Shown here one piece after another: positions 8,103 to 16,740 of a DNA stretch of 64,000 nucleotides. The position numbers and the translations under genes were made by a program. Numbering within the stretch: position 1 is the stretch's first letter; every line of letters begins with the position of its first letter. This DNA comes from Anaerolineaceae bacterium (lineage in GTDB: Bacteria > Chloroflexota > Anaerolineae > Promineifilales > Promineifilaceae): positions 1 through 64,000 of the forward strand of contig PABI01000088.1 in the NCBI GenBank assembly GCA_002699125.1. The letters run 5' to 3'. Under the pieces are notes generated by a model. That model searched no databases. It worked only from the letters and a program-made list of their open reading frames with translations, and was not told where the DNA came from.

Positions 8103-9824
8103 GTGACACAAACCCACACAAGCGAAGCCACGCAAACGGCGCCACCCCCTAAATGGCTGCAATGCAACGGCCGTCAACTACAAAAATTAGCCCAGGCCGC
8201 TCTCGTCTGGTTGGAGCACAACCACCAACACGTTAACGCGCTCAACGTTTTCCCCGTACCGGATGGGGATACCGGCACCAACATGCTGCTAACCATGCGC
8301 TCGGCTTATGACCGCATCAAAAACAGCGACGAAGAACACGTCGGCAAAGTTGCCGAGCAGTTGGCCCACGGTGCGCTCATGGGGGCGCGAGGCAACTCCG
8401 GCGTCATCCTGAGCCAGATTTGGCGCGGGTTGGCCAAAGGTCTCAAAGGCAAAGAAACATTTGATGCCAAAGACCTGGCCGAAGCCTTCCAGACCGCTTC
8501 AGACACCGCCTACGGCGGCGTGATGAAGCCGGTGGAAGGCACCATCCTCACCATCATTCGCGAAGGGGCCAGCGAAGCCGCCGACGCCGCCAAAAAGAGC
8601 CGCGACCTCCGCTTTTTGCTGGAGCGGGTGCTGGAACGGAGCAGTCAAGCCCTGGAACGCACCCCGGATCAGCTGGCCATCCTCAAACAGGCGGGCGTTG
8701 TTGATTCTGGGGGACAGGGATTGGTCTACATTTTTGAAGGAATGCTGCGCTATGTCCACGGTAAGATGAAAGAACTCAAGCTTTCTGCGGCGCCCGGCAG
8801 CAACAATGTGGGTCCCCGGCACAAAATCACGGCCCAGGAACTGGCCATGCCAGACGGAGGCGAAATAGAAAATCCATATGACGTACAGTTCATTTTAATG
8901 GGCGAAAACCTGAACGTCACCGAGGTGCGCGACCGTATCGACGCCATGGGCGATTCCACCGTGGTGGTGGGCGATGAAACTACGATCAAGGTTCACATTC
9001 ATGTAAAGGATCCTGGCGTCCCTATCTCTTACGGTATCAGCCTGGGGAAAATCACCGATGTGGTGGTGGAAAACATGCAGATGCAGATGGAAGAAATTGT
9101 GCACGTGCCGGGAGCGCAAACGGCCGTTCCCAACTCCCCGCCCATCATCAAAAACACGGTCCAGCCAGGACAAATTGGCGTCGTCGCCGTGGCCGCTGGC
9201 GACGGACTGGCCGAAATCTTCCGCAGCATGAATGCTTCTTTTGTTGTCAGCGGTGGCCAGACCAACAATCCCAGCATCGAAGAACTGTTCCAGGCCATTC
9301 AGGATGTGCCCACCGACAAAGTCGTCATTTTGCCCAACAATAAAAACATTATTCTGGCCGCCGAAGCCGCCCGCGATTTGAGTCCCAAAAACGTAACTGT
9401 TGTGCCCACCAAGACAGCACCCCAGGGACTCAGCGCCATGTTGGCTCTGGACCCGGATGGCGATTTAGAGGAAACAACCGCCGCCATGCTTGAAGCGTCA
9501 CAGGAAGTGTCTACCGGAGAGATTACCTGTGCCACCCGCACCGTGACGCTGGATGGCGTGGAAGTGAATGAGGGTGAGTATATTGGACTGGTCGACGGCC
9601 GTCTTTGCAGTTCTGGTTCAGAGTTAACGGCCGTGCTCAACGCCGTACTCACTGCTATGGAAATGGAAGACCGCGAACTGCTCTCCCTCTACTATGGCCA
9701 GGACATTTCTGAAGAAGCAGCCGCCGAACTCGCCGACCAAATTGAAGCACAGTACGAGGACATCGAAATTGAACTGCTCGCCGGTGGCCAACCATACTAC
9801 TTTTATATTTTAGGGGCAGAGTAA
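8103..9824 (+). CDS. fakA: fatty acid kinase catalytic subunit FakA-like (DAK domain protein)
   Basis: FakA phosphorylates exogenous or recycled fatty acids carried by a DegV-type FakB protein, giving acyl-phosphate for phospholipid synthesis. The 573-residue protein has an N-terminal DhaL-like ATP domain with NVFPVPDGDTGTNM (Asp residues that hold Mg-ATP) and GARGNSGVILSQ, a middle domain, and a C-terminal DegV-like domain with strongly conserved VVAVAAGDGL and GGQTNNPS. The open frame begins at 8037 inside the Asp23 gene, but GGAGG at 8091-8095 with GTG 8103 seven bases on is the clear start. A FakB candidate follows immediately. Confidence 0.9.
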   Translation: MTQTHTSEATQTAPPPKWLQCNGRQLQKLAQAALVWLEHNHQHVNALNVFPVPDGDTGTNMLLTMRSAYDRIKNSDEEHVGKVAEQLAHGALMGARGNSGVILSQIWRGLAKGLKGKETFDAKDLAEAFQTASDTAYGGVMKPVEGTILTIIREGASEAADAAKKSRDLRFLLERVLERSSQALERTPDQLAILKQAGVVDSGGQGLVYIFEGMLRYVHGKMKELKLSAAPGSNNVGPRHKITAQELAMPDGGEIENPYDVQFILMGENLNVTEVRDRIDAMGDSTVVVGDETTIKVHIHVKDPGVPISYGISLGKITDVVVENMQMQMEEIVHVPGAQTAVPNSPPIIKNTVQPGQIGVVAVAAGDGLAEIFRSMNASFVVSGGQTNNPSIEELFQAIQDVPTDKVVILPNNKNIILAAEAARDLSPKNVTVVPTKTAPQGLSAMLALDPDGDLEETTAAMLEASQEVSTGEITCATRTVTLDGVEVNEGEYIGLVDGRLCSSGSELTAVLNAVLTAMEMEDRELLSLYYGQDISEEAAAELADQIEAQYEDIEIELLAGGQPYYFYILGAE

Positions 9825-9836
9825 CCCCAGACGTAC

Positions 9837-9888
9837 CCTCCCGCAGGTTTAGTCTATAAGCTAGCCTTTAGCAGGAACCTGCGGGAGG
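9837..9888. repeat. intergenic hairpin sharing its stem with 13409-13460
   Basis: CCTCCCGCAGGTT (9837-9849) pairs with AACCTGCGGGAGG (9876-9888); loop 26 bases. No T-run follows. The core CCTCCCGCAGG recurs in the hairpin after recG, so the degV-recG pair is bracketed by the same palindrome. Confidence 0.75.
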
Positions 9889-9911
9889 TTGCAAGCAAAC
9901 AAACCTTCTCC

Positions 9912-10769
9912 ATGACAATAAAAATCGTAACTGACAGCGCCTGCGATGTGCCGCCCGAACTGGCCCGCCAATTTGATATTACCGTAGTGCCTGTTTACAT
10001 TAATGTGGGCGAAAAAAGCTATCTGGAAGGGATCGAACTAAGTCGCGAACAATTTTATAATCGCCTGCCCACCTTTTCCGACTATCCCACAACGGCCGCA
10101 CCATCCGTAGGTGCTTTCACGCAGCTTTATGAGAAGCTAACCGCTGCCGGCGCAACCCAAATTTTATCGATGCACATCGCCCACGATTTAAGCGCTGTTT
10201 ATAACACAGCACGGGTAGGCGCCGCGGCCGCCAAGTCAGCGCCGGTAACCTTGTTCGACACCCGCCAAATCACCCTGGGGGCCGGGCTGCTGGTGCTGTT
10301 GGCCGCCGAAGCTGTGGCCGCGGGTAAAACAGTGGCCGAAATCGTGACGATGCTCAATGAAAAGGTGCGCCGCACGCATGTTTTTGGCATGATCAATTCG
10401 CTGGAATCGCTGCATCGCAGCGGCCGCGTTAGCTGGCCCCAGTTTGGCATCGGTACATTGCTGCAAATCAAGCCCATCATGATGATCACCGATGGCGTTA
10501 TTTCGGCAGCAGCCAAAGTGCGCACGCGCAAACGGGCGCTCAGCCAGATGCTGAAGATGGTGGCTGAGCTGGCCCCGTTTGAGCGGCTGGCCATCATTCA
10601 CGTCAACGCGCAGGAGGCGGCCGAAGAGCTGTGCCAACTATCCAGCGACCTGTTTGCCGGCCTCTCAGACGCCGCACCGCTAATTCAGGGCGTGACGCCG
10701 GCTATTGGCACACATTTAGGCGTGGGGGCAGTGGGCTTTGCGGCCGTTTCCGCGCCAACAAACGATTAA
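9912..10769 (+). CDS. DegV family fatty-acid-binding protein (FakB-like)
   Basis: A 285-residue DegV protein. The N-terminus has KIVTDSACDVPPEL with the conserved Asp-Ser, then YLEGIELSREQFYNRL and the signature TTAAPSVGAF (TSxPS-type) that contacts the fatty-acid carboxylate. The C-terminal half holds ESLHRSGRVSW, matching the conserved Arg of FakB. FakB binds a fatty acid and presents it to FakA, which is encoded just upstream. The tight arrangement Asp23-fakA-degV supports a working fatty-acid kinase module. Chain-length preference cannot be judged. Confidence 0.9.
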   Translation: MTIKIVTDSACDVPPELARQFDITVVPVYINVGEKSYLEGIELSREQFYNRLPTFSDYPTTAAPSVGAFTQLYEKLTAAGATQILSMHIAHDLSAVYNTARVGAAAAKSAPVTLFDTRQITLGAGLLVLLAAEAVAAGKTVAEIVTMLNEKVRRTHVFGMINSLESLHRSGRVSWPQFGIGTLLQIKPIMMITDGVISAAAKVRTRKRALSQMLKMVAELAPFERLAIIHVNAQEAAEELCQLSSDLFAGLSDAAPLIQGVTPAIGTHLGVGAVGFAAVSAPTND

Positions 10770-10850
10770 AAGAAATTGGCGGTTAGAAATCCCCAATCTC
10801 AATACGACTAAATTTGATTTGGATTCATCCATTAGGATAAACTTTCTCAC

Positions 10851-13394
10851 ATGAAAAAAGCTTTAAAAAGATTGCAACGTGTATTGGATTTAGAAGCCAG
10901 CCAGGGCTACAAAAACAAAGCGGTTGTCGGTGGCATTCGTCAGTTTGCCACCTTTTGGGTGGGCCAGGCGCGGGAAGAAGCCGTGAGCGAAATGGACAAG
11001 GCGCTGGTGGAGCAGGTGGCCGAGGTGCTGTCTGACTATGCTCGCCTCCCCGGCACTGAAGCGCGCGCCAAAGCGATTGAACAGCTAAAAGACAAAGTGA
11101 AGCAGCGGCGGGCACAGGAGCCAACCGCTGCCCCGCCAGCCAAACCAGCAGAAGCACCGCGCACGGCCGTTTCCCAACCAGCCGAACCCAAAAAAGAAGT
11201 CGCTGCCCCGCCACCAGCTAAAGAACAAGCCCCACCTACACCTGCCAGCGAGAGCGAACCCGCTCCGCGCGGCAATAAAGCCAGCAAATGGAACCGGCGG
11301 CCGGCCAGCCGCAAACCCGTCGAGCCAGACCCGGAAGGATTGGCCCAGGCGGTAACGGCTATTCACGGTATTGGCCCCAAACTGGCAGAGCATCTGGCCA
11401 AGTTAGGTGCCACCACCATCGAAGAACTGCTCTACGTCTTCCCCCGCCGCTTCGACGACTACACGCTTATGAAACCAATTCACAAGCTGGCCTACGGCGA
11501 AACCGTCACCGTGATTGGCACGATTTGGGAAACGCGCGCCCGCCGTACTCGCAGTAACCAGGTGCTGGTGCAATCGGTCATCAGCGACGGCACGGGCAAG
11601 GTACAGGCCACCTGGTTCAACCAGCAGTGGCTGGCCAACAAGCTAAAGGCGGGCATGCAAATTGTCATCAGCGGCAAGGTAGAGCAATATTTAGGCCGAC
11701 CCGTCTTTAACTCGCCAGAATGGGAGCCGTTGGAGCTGGAACCACTGCGCACCCGGCGCATTGTGCCCATCTATCCGCTGACGCAGGGACTAAGCAGCAA
11801 CCGCATGCGCGACATCATGCGCAGCACGGTGAATCACTGGGCACCCCGCGTGCCAGACCCGCTGCCCGAAAGCGTACGCCAGCGGCAAAAGCTGGAACCA
11901 TTGCCCGAAGCGCTGCTGCAACATCATTTTCCAGACAGCCAACATGCGCTGCACGAAGCACGCCGCCGCCTCATCTTTGATGAATTATTTTTGCTGCAAT
12001 TAGGCATGCAGGGGTTCCGGCATGAGTGGCAGTCGCAGCCGGGGGTAGAAATTGGGGTGGACACGGCCGTACTCGACCAGTTCCACCAAAGCCTGCCCTA
12101 CACCCTCACCAACGCCCAGCAGCGCGTCATCCAAGAAATTGCTGCGGATATGACCACCAACACGCCTATGAATCGGCTGCTGCAAGGGGACGTGGGCGCC
12201 GGCAAAACCGTCGTGGCAGCAGCGGCCCTGCTGCTGGCGGCCAAGGCTGGTTACCAAACTGCCCTCATGGCTCCTACCGAAATTTTGGCTGAGCAGCATT
12301 TCAACGGCTTACAGCCGCTGCTGGCCCCACTGGGCTTGCGCATCTGCCTGCTCACCGGCAGCACCAATGCTACCGAAAAAGCCCGCATCTATGCCGATCT
12401 CGCCGCCGGGGAAATCGATCTGGCCATCGGCACGCACGCACTCATCCAGGAGGCAGTCACCTTCCAAAACCTGGCCCTGGCCATTGTCGATGAGCAGCAC
12501 CGCTTTGGCGTAGATCAGCGGCAGGCGCTGCGCGACAAAGGGCCATCCGGCGGCGAATACAGCCCCCACTTGCTCACGATGAGCGCCACGCCTATCCCGC
12601 GCTCGCTGGCCCTGTCCCTCTATGGTGATCTGGACCTCTCCATTTTGGATGAGATGCCGCCGGGGCGGCAGGAGATCAAAACGCGCTGGATTCGCACCCG
12701 CGAACGGGAACGTGCCTACGCCTTCATTCGCAAGCAGGTGGAAGAAGGCCGCCAGGCGTACCTCATTTACCCGCTGGTTGAAGAAAGTGACAAGGTGGAA
12801 GCCAAAGCGGCCGTAGAGGAACACGAGCGGCTGCAAAGCAAAGTTTTCCCAGATTTAGAGGTGGGGTTAATACACGGCCGTTTGTCCAGCAGCGAAAAAG
12901 AAAGCGTCATGCGTGACTTTTACGAGGGCAAGCTCAACATCCTCGTCTCCACTTCGGTCATTGAGGTGGGGGTTGACGTGCCTAACAGCACCGTCATGCT
13001 CATCGACGGAGCCAACCGCTTTGGCCTGGCCCAGCTGCACCAGTTCCGCGGCCGTGTAGGGCGCGGCGAGCACCAATCCTACTGCATCCTCGTCGCCGAC
13101 AGTGACACGCCGGATGCGGAAGAAAGGCTCGGTGCGCTTACCCAAACCAACGATGGTTTTGCCCTGGCGGAAAAAGATTTAGAGATTCGTGGCCCGGGTG
13201 AATTTTTCGGCCGTCGCCAAAGCGGCCTGCCCGAACTCAAGCTCGCTTCCTTGCTAGACATGGACATGCTGCAAATTGCCCAAGCCGAGGCCCAAACCAT
13301 CGCTGAAACGGACCCCGAACTTGAACTGCCAGAACATGAACTGCTGCGCCAGCGCGTGGCCCGCTTCTGGCAAGATGCTGGAGACGTTAGCTAA
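10851..13394 (+). CDS. recG: ATP-dependent DNA helicase RecG with N-terminal extension
   Basis: RecG reverses stalled forks and branch-migrates Holliday junctions. The 847-residue protein is about 150 residues longer than Escherichia coli RecG. Residues 1-85 are helical, and about 86-150 are Pro/Ala/Glu-rich and probably flexible. The conserved part follows: HhH-like IHGIGPKLAEHLAKLG, the wedge/OB domain, Walker A GDVGAGKT (about 446-453), motif II DEQH at 547, TMSATPIPR, and QxxGRxGR seen as HQFRGRVGRGEH. ATG 10851 has only a weak ribosome site. It lies between a DegV gene and coaD, flanked by two related hairpins. Confidence 0.95.
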   Translation: MKKALKRLQRVLDLEASQGYKNKAVVGGIRQFATFWVGQAREEAVSEMDKALVEQVAEVLSDYARLPGTEARAKAIEQLKDKVKQRRAQEPTAAPPAKPAEAPRTAVSQPAEPKKEVAAPPPAKEQAPPTPASESEPAPRGNKASKWNRRPASRKPVEPDPEGLAQAVTAIHGIGPKLAEHLAKLGATTIEELLYVFPRRFDDYTLMKPIHKLAYGETVTVIGTIWETRARRTRSNQVLVQSVISDGTGKVQATWFNQQWLANKLKAGMQIVISGKVEQYLGRPVFNSPEWEPLELEPLRTRRIVPIYPLTQGLSSNRMRDIMRSTVNHWAPRVPDPLPESVRQRQKLEPLPEALLQHHFPDSQHALHEARRRLIFDELFLLQLGMQGFRHEWQSQPGVEIGVDTAVLDQFHQSLPYTLTNAQQRVIQEIAADMTTNTPMNRLLQGDVGAGKTVVAAAALLLAAKAGYQTALMAPTEILAEQHFNGLQPLLAPLGLRICLLTGSTNATEKARIYADLAAGEIDLAIGTHALIQEAVTFQNLALAIVDEQHRFGVDQRQALRDKGPSGGEYSPHLLTMSATPIPRSLALSLYGDLDLSILDEMPPGRQEIKTRWIRTRERERAYAFIRKQVEEGRQAYLIYPLVEESDKVEAKAAVEEHERLQSKVFPDLEVGLIHGRLSSSEKESVMRDFYEGKLNILVSTSVIEVGVDVPNSTVMLIDGANRFGLAQLHQFRGRVGRGEHQSYCILVADSDTPDAEERLGALTQTNDGFALAEKDLEIRGPGEFFGRRQSGLPELKLASLLDMDMLQIAQAEAQTIAETDPELELPEHELLRQRVARFWQDAGDVS

Positions 13395-13408
13395 TCTTTG
13401 AAACCTAA

Positions 13409-13464
13409 CCTCCCGCAGGTTTTAGCCAGGAGTGTGGTTAAATGAAAAGCCTGCGGGAGGGTTT
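13409..13464. repeat. intergenic hairpin between recG and coaD
   Basis: CCTCCCGCAGG (13409-13419) pairs with CCTGCGGGAGG (13450-13460) over a 30-base loop and is followed by GTTTT. It could end recG transcripts. It shares its stem with 9837-9888. Confidence 0.7.
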
Positions 13465-13485
13465 TCTCATCACAGGAGCAATCAT

Positions 13486-14019
13486 TTGATTACAGCACTT
13501 TACACAGGCACCTTTGACCCAGTTCATTTTGGCCACCTCGATTTGATGATACGAGGCGCAGGGCTGTTTGAGAAACTCATCGTTGCCGTCTATGACCACA
13601 AAATTCCTACAAAATCGCTTCTTTTTTCCGTGGATGAGCGGGTCCAGATGATCGAGGACGCCCTAAATGACAATCGGCCAAAAAATATTATTGTCACCAG
13701 CTTCAGTGGACTGGCGGTCGATTTTGCGCGTAAAGTAGATGCCAAAGTGTTTGTGCGCGGCCTGCGTGTTTTCTCCGATTTTGAGTTTGAGTTTCGCCTG
13801 GCGCTGGCCAACAAACGATTGGACCCTGGCATTGAAACGGTTAGCCTCATTACCGATGAAGATCATACTTTTTTAAGCGGCACCACCGTGCGCGAAATTG
13901 CCTCACTTGGCGGCGATGTCAGCAGTATGGTGCCGCCCAACGTGGCGGAAGCCCTTTACAATCGCTTCAACGGCAAGGATTCAGACTCGTTTAATCGACC
14001 CGTGCCATTGCGTGATTAA
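13486..14019 (+). CDS. coaD: phosphopantetheine adenylyltransferase
   Basis: Makes dephospho-CoA from 4'-phosphopantetheine and ATP. The 177-residue product has the nucleotidyltransferase motif TGTFDPVHFGHLD (T/HxGH) at the N-terminus, FVRGLRVFSDFEFEF in the middle, and SGTTVREIASLGGDVSSMVP near the end, all diagnostic for CoaD. The frame is open from 13432, but TTG 13486 with ACAGGAG 8 bases upstream gives the right N-terminus. The C-terminus is about 15 residues longer than usual and polar. It feeds CoA/ACP supply for the neighbouring fab genes. Confidence 0.93.
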   Translation: MITALYTGTFDPVHFGHLDLMIRGAGLFEKLIVAVYDHKIPTKSLLFSVDERVQMIEDALNDNRPKNIIVTSFSGLAVDFARKVDAKVFVRGLRVFSDFEFEFRLALANKRLDPGIETVSLITDEDHTFLSGTTVREIASLGGDVSSMVPPNVAEALYNRFNGKDSDSFNRPVPLRD

Positions 14020-14039
14020 TCATTTAACTACTATAATAA

Positions 14040-14146
14040 GCAAATCACAAAAAGGGCGTGAAATAGAGAGCATGGCTGCTCGTGATTTGCTCAGGTAATT
14101 CACAAATTTCTATTTGTTTTCAGCCAGAATACTTCTTGTGAATTAC
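14040..14146. repeat. paired-hairpin element, copy 1
   Basis: Hairpin A: GCAAATCAC (14040-14048) with GTGATTTGC (14082-14090). Spacer TCAG. Hairpin B: GTAATTCACAA (14095-14105) with TTGTGAATTAC (14136-14146), loop exactly 30 bases. The same layout recurs at 16741-16845 with the same A stem and a different but compensated B stem. Confidence 0.85.
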
Positions 14147-14191
14147 AATTTGCGGTTTCCGTAAATTAGCTCTGCAAAATGGGATAACAGC

Positions 14192-14665
14192 ATGGACATA
14201 CAACATTTGGTCGATCGATTGGAACAAGCGCTCAACGATAGTCCCCGCATACCGCTCACCGCCAACCTGCTTGTAAACGAAGACCGCATTTTCAGCATTA
14301 TTGACCAGATGCGCGTCGCTGTTCCCGAAGAAGTAAAACGGGCCAACCGCATCGAGGCCGAAAAAGACCGCATTCTGGCCCAGGCCAAGGAAGAAGCAGA
14401 ACGCATACGCGAATTGGCCAAGCAGGAAGCCGGCGAGTTGGTTAAGCGAGATGCCATCACCATGTCATCGCAGCAGCGGGCCGACAACATTTTGGAACGC
14501 GCCCGCCGCGACGCTGAAGCCCTGCGCCACGACGCCGACGCCTACGTGATGGAAGTATTGGTTAAATTAGAAGAAGATTTACTGCGTTCGCTGTCTGTGG
14601 TGCGCAATGGCTTGAATAAAGTTGAGCGAGAGCAAGCTCCAGCAGGAACACCTGGTAGTGATTAG
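14192..14665 (+). CDS. coiled-coil protein of the conserved coaD-neighbour family (ATP synthase B-like)
   Basis: A 157-residue, highly charged helical protein. Residues 1-45 hold IPLTANLLVNEDRIFSIIDQMR, then PEEVKRANRIEAEKDRILAQA leads into a long coiled coil (about 50-130) reminiscent of the ATP synthase b subunit or DivIVA. Proteins of this type often sit right after coaD and before rpmF in Clostridia and related phyla and are annotated loosely as ATPase or F0 subunit B; no function is established. There is no membrane anchor, so it is not a true AtpF. ATG 14192 follows the paired-hairpin element. Confidence 0.75.
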   Translation: MDIQHLVDRLEQALNDSPRIPLTANLLVNEDRIFSIIDQMRVAVPEEVKRANRIEAEKDRILAQAKEEAERIRELAKQEAGELVKRDAITMSSQQRADNILERARRDAEALRHDADAYVMEVLVKLEEDLLRSLSVVRNGLNKVEREQAPAGTPGSD

Positions 14666-14687
14666 CACAGGACGCCTTCAATTTTTC

Positions 14688-14715
14688 TTGACAGAGAAAC
14701 GGCGAAGGCTATAAT
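14688..14715 (+). promoter_or_regulatory. sigma70-type promoter for rpmF
   Basis: TTGACA (14688-14693), 16-base spacer, TATAAT (14710-14715): both hexamers are consensus. The predicted transcript start is near 14722, giving a leader of about 87 bases before rpmF. The same TATAATTGCCA string occurs at the tRNA-Leu promoter. Confidence 0.85.
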
Positions 14716-14808
14716 TGCCAGTCGCGGCTTAATTGCCGCTTGTTTTTTGTTGAGTAAAAAATTATTAGCAGGCTGCTAGCCTGAATTTAGTTTAGAGAGG
14801 ATGTTGTC

Positions 14809-14994
14809 ATGGGTGCTGTACCAAAGAGACGAATTTCCAAAGCACGACGCGGACGGCGGCGGGCGCACGACGCATTAAAGACATTTCACCTGGTGGAATG
14901 CCCAGACTGCGGCAAAATGAAGCGTTCGCATCATGTTTGCCTGGAGTGCGGTAAGTATAACGGCCGTCAGGTCTTACAAATCGCCGAAGTGTAG
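14809..14994 (+). CDS. rpmF: 50S ribosomal protein L32
   Basis: A 61-residue basic protein beginning MGAVPKRRISKARRGRRRAH, the standard L32 N-terminus with one extra Gly. Four cysteines (C31, C34, C44, C47; CPDC and CLEC) form the zinc ribbon, so this is the zinc-containing form. AGAGAGGA lies upstream of the ATG. It has its own consensus promoter and a following terminator, but the fabD gene is only 68 bases on, the familiar rpmF-fab neighbourhood. Confidence 0.97.
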   Translation: MGAVPKRRISKARRGRRRAHDALKTFHLVECPDCGKMKRSHHVCLECGKYNGRQVLQIAEV

Positions 14995-15006
14995 TTTTTG
15001 GACGAG

Positions 15007-15037
15007 AGGCCGTATTTTGCGGCCTTTATCTTTTTTC
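15007..15037 (+). terminator. terminator/attenuator between rpmF and fabD
   Basis: AGGCCG (15007-15012) pairs with CGGCCT (15020-15025), loop of 7, then a T-rich tract to 15037. It may let most rpmF transcripts stop before the fab genes. Confidence 0.65.
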
Positions 15038-15062
15038 CCTTATTTATTTTGGACATTATCAA

Positions 15063-15974
15063 GTGAGTAGTGCATATCTTTTCCCTGGACAAGGGTCACA
15101 GCGCGTGGGCATGGGGTTGGAACTTTACCAAAACACCCCGGAAGCACGTGCTGTTTTTGATCAGGCAGATGAACAGCTAGGCTTCGCCCTCTCCACGCTT
15201 TGCTTTGAAGGGCCAGAGGATACGCTGACCGACACAGTGAACCAGCAGCCCGCCTTGTTTGTCACCAGTATGGCAATGTGGCAGCGGATGCAGACGCAGG
15301 GCTGGGAGTTGCCCGACTACATGGCCGGGCACAGCCTGGGTGAGCTTTCGACGTTAACGGCCGCAGGCGCACTCTCTTTTAGCGACGGGCTGCGACTGGT
15401 GCGGCAGCGCGGTGAGTTGATGAAAGCGGCTGGAGAACGGGAACCCGGCGCGATGGCCGCTATTCTGGCGCTGGACATCCCCACTGTAAAAGCAATTTGT
15501 GAACAGGCCAGTGACAATAATGGTTCCGTCCAGGTAGCCAACGATAACTGCCCCGGACAGGTGGTAATCTCCGGTGATGACACCGCTCTCACCCGCGCCA
15601 TGGCGCTGGCCGAAGAGGCCAAAGCACGCAAAGTCGTCAAGCTGCCCATCACCATTGCCGCCCACTCCAAACTCATGGCTTCGGCGGCGGTAGCATTTGC
15701 CCAGGCGGTGGATGCCACGCCCATTCAAGCACCCAACGTGCCGGTGATTGCCAACGTCACCGCCCAGCCGCTCACTACCCCAGACCAAATTCGCGACGAA
15801 CTGAAAGCGCAGCTCACCGCTGGCGTTGCCTGGACCGATTCAATGAATTATTTATTGGCAAACGGTGTAGACACATTTGTGGAAGTTGGCCCCGGCGATA
15901 CGCTGCTTAGCTTCATGAAGCGCATCGAGCGCAAGTCCAACCGGGTCAAACTAACTTTTGGCGAGAATCTATAA
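15063..15974 (+). CDS. fabD: malonyl-CoA:ACP transacylase
   Basis: Loads malonyl groups onto acyl carrier protein for fatty acid elongation. The 303-residue product starts at GTG 15063 and has AYLFPGQGSQRVGMG at the N-terminus, the nucleophile elbow GHSLGE with Ser91, a downstream His in ITIAAHSKLM, and VEVGPGDTL at the C-terminus. The order and length are standard for FabD. fabG follows 16 bases later. No acpP or fabF/fabB is in the window, although a distant fabH is at 39552. Confidence 0.95.
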   Translation: MSSAYLFPGQGSQRVGMGLELYQNTPEARAVFDQADEQLGFALSTLCFEGPEDTLTDTVNQQPALFVTSMAMWQRMQTQGWELPDYMAGHSLGELSTLTAAGALSFSDGLRLVRQRGELMKAAGEREPGAMAAILALDIPTVKAICEQASDNNGSVQVANDNCPGQVVISGDDTALTRAMALAEEAKARKVVKLPITIAAHSKLMASAAVAFAQAVDATPIQAPNVPVIANVTAQPLTTPDQIRDELKAQLTAGVAWTDSMNYLLANGVDTFVEVGPGDTLLSFMKRIERKSNRVKLTFGENL

Positions 15975-15990
15975 AAACGGAGGAAGTGTT

Positions 15991-16740
15991 GTGTCTTTGT
16001 TAGCAGGAAAAGTAGCAGTGGTGACGGGGGCGTCTCGGGGCATTGGCCGGGCGATTGCTGAGGATTTAGCCGGGCACGGAGCCAAAGTAGTCATCAACTA
16101 CAATGCCAGCAGCAATGCCGCCGAGGAAGTGGTGGCGGTTATTCAGGCAAACGGGGGAAAGGCTACGGCCGTTCAAGCTGATGTCTCTAACTTTGAAGCC
16201 GCCCAGACGCTCGTTAAAACCGCCATTGATACCTATGGACAAATTGACATCCTGGTGAATAATGCCGGCACCACGCGCGACACGCTGCTGCTCACGATGA
16301 AGGAAGATCAGTGGGACACGGTTATCGATACTAATTTAAAAAGCGTATTTAACTGCTGCAAAGCGGCCGTTCGCCCCATGATGCGCCGTAAGCAAGGCGG
16401 CCGTATCATCAACATCTCCTCCGTGGTGGCCCTAATGGGCCAGGCGGGACAAACCAACTACGCTGCCTCCAAAGCGGGGATCATCGGTTTTTCCAAATCA
16501 TTGGCCAGGGAGATTGGCTCTCGTGACATCACCGTCAATGTGATCACGCCCGGCTTTTTCCCCACCGCCCTCACCGAAGTGCTGGATGAGGCTGTGGTGG
16601 AAGATTCCAAAAAGCTGATCCCGTTAGGTCGCTGGGGAGAATTGCCCGAGGTGGCTTATCTGGTATCATTTTTAGCATCAGACAAAGCGGCCTACATCAC
16701 CGGTCAAGTTATCAGTGTAGATGGCGGCATTGGCATGTAG
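15991..16740 (+). CDS. fabG: 3-oxoacyl-ACP reductase
   Basis: Reduces 3-oxoacyl-ACP with NADPH. A 249-residue classical SDR: VTGASRGIGRAIAE cofactor loop, NNAGTTRD, Ser in INISSVV, and catalytic Tyr157-xxx-Lys161 (NYAASKAG), ending in the usual GQVISVDGGIGM. The open frame starts at 15958 inside fabD, but GGAGGA (15979-15984) and GTG 15991 set the start. Its place after fabD makes the FabG assignment firm among the many SDR paralogs. Confidence 0.94.
   Translation: MSLLAGKVAVVTGASRGIGRAIAEDLAGHGAKVVINYNASSNAAEEVVAVIQANGGKATAVQADVSNFEAAQTLVKTAIDTYGQIDILVNNAGTTRDTLLLTMKEDQWDTVIDTNLKSVFNCCKAAVRPMMRRKQGGRIINISSVVALMGQAGQTNYAASKAGIIGFSKSLAREIGSRDITVNVITPGFFPTALTEVLDEAVVEDSKKLIPLGRWGELPEVAYLVSFLASDKAAYITGQVISVDGGIGM

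Noticed and set aside
13432-13485. longer start for coaD
   Set aside because: The extra residues come from the hairpin region; TTG 13486 has a ribosome site and gives the family N-terminus.
14040-14146. integron attC site
   Set aside because: No GTTRRRY core or integrase gene, and the structure is two separate hairpins with unpaired 30-nt loops.
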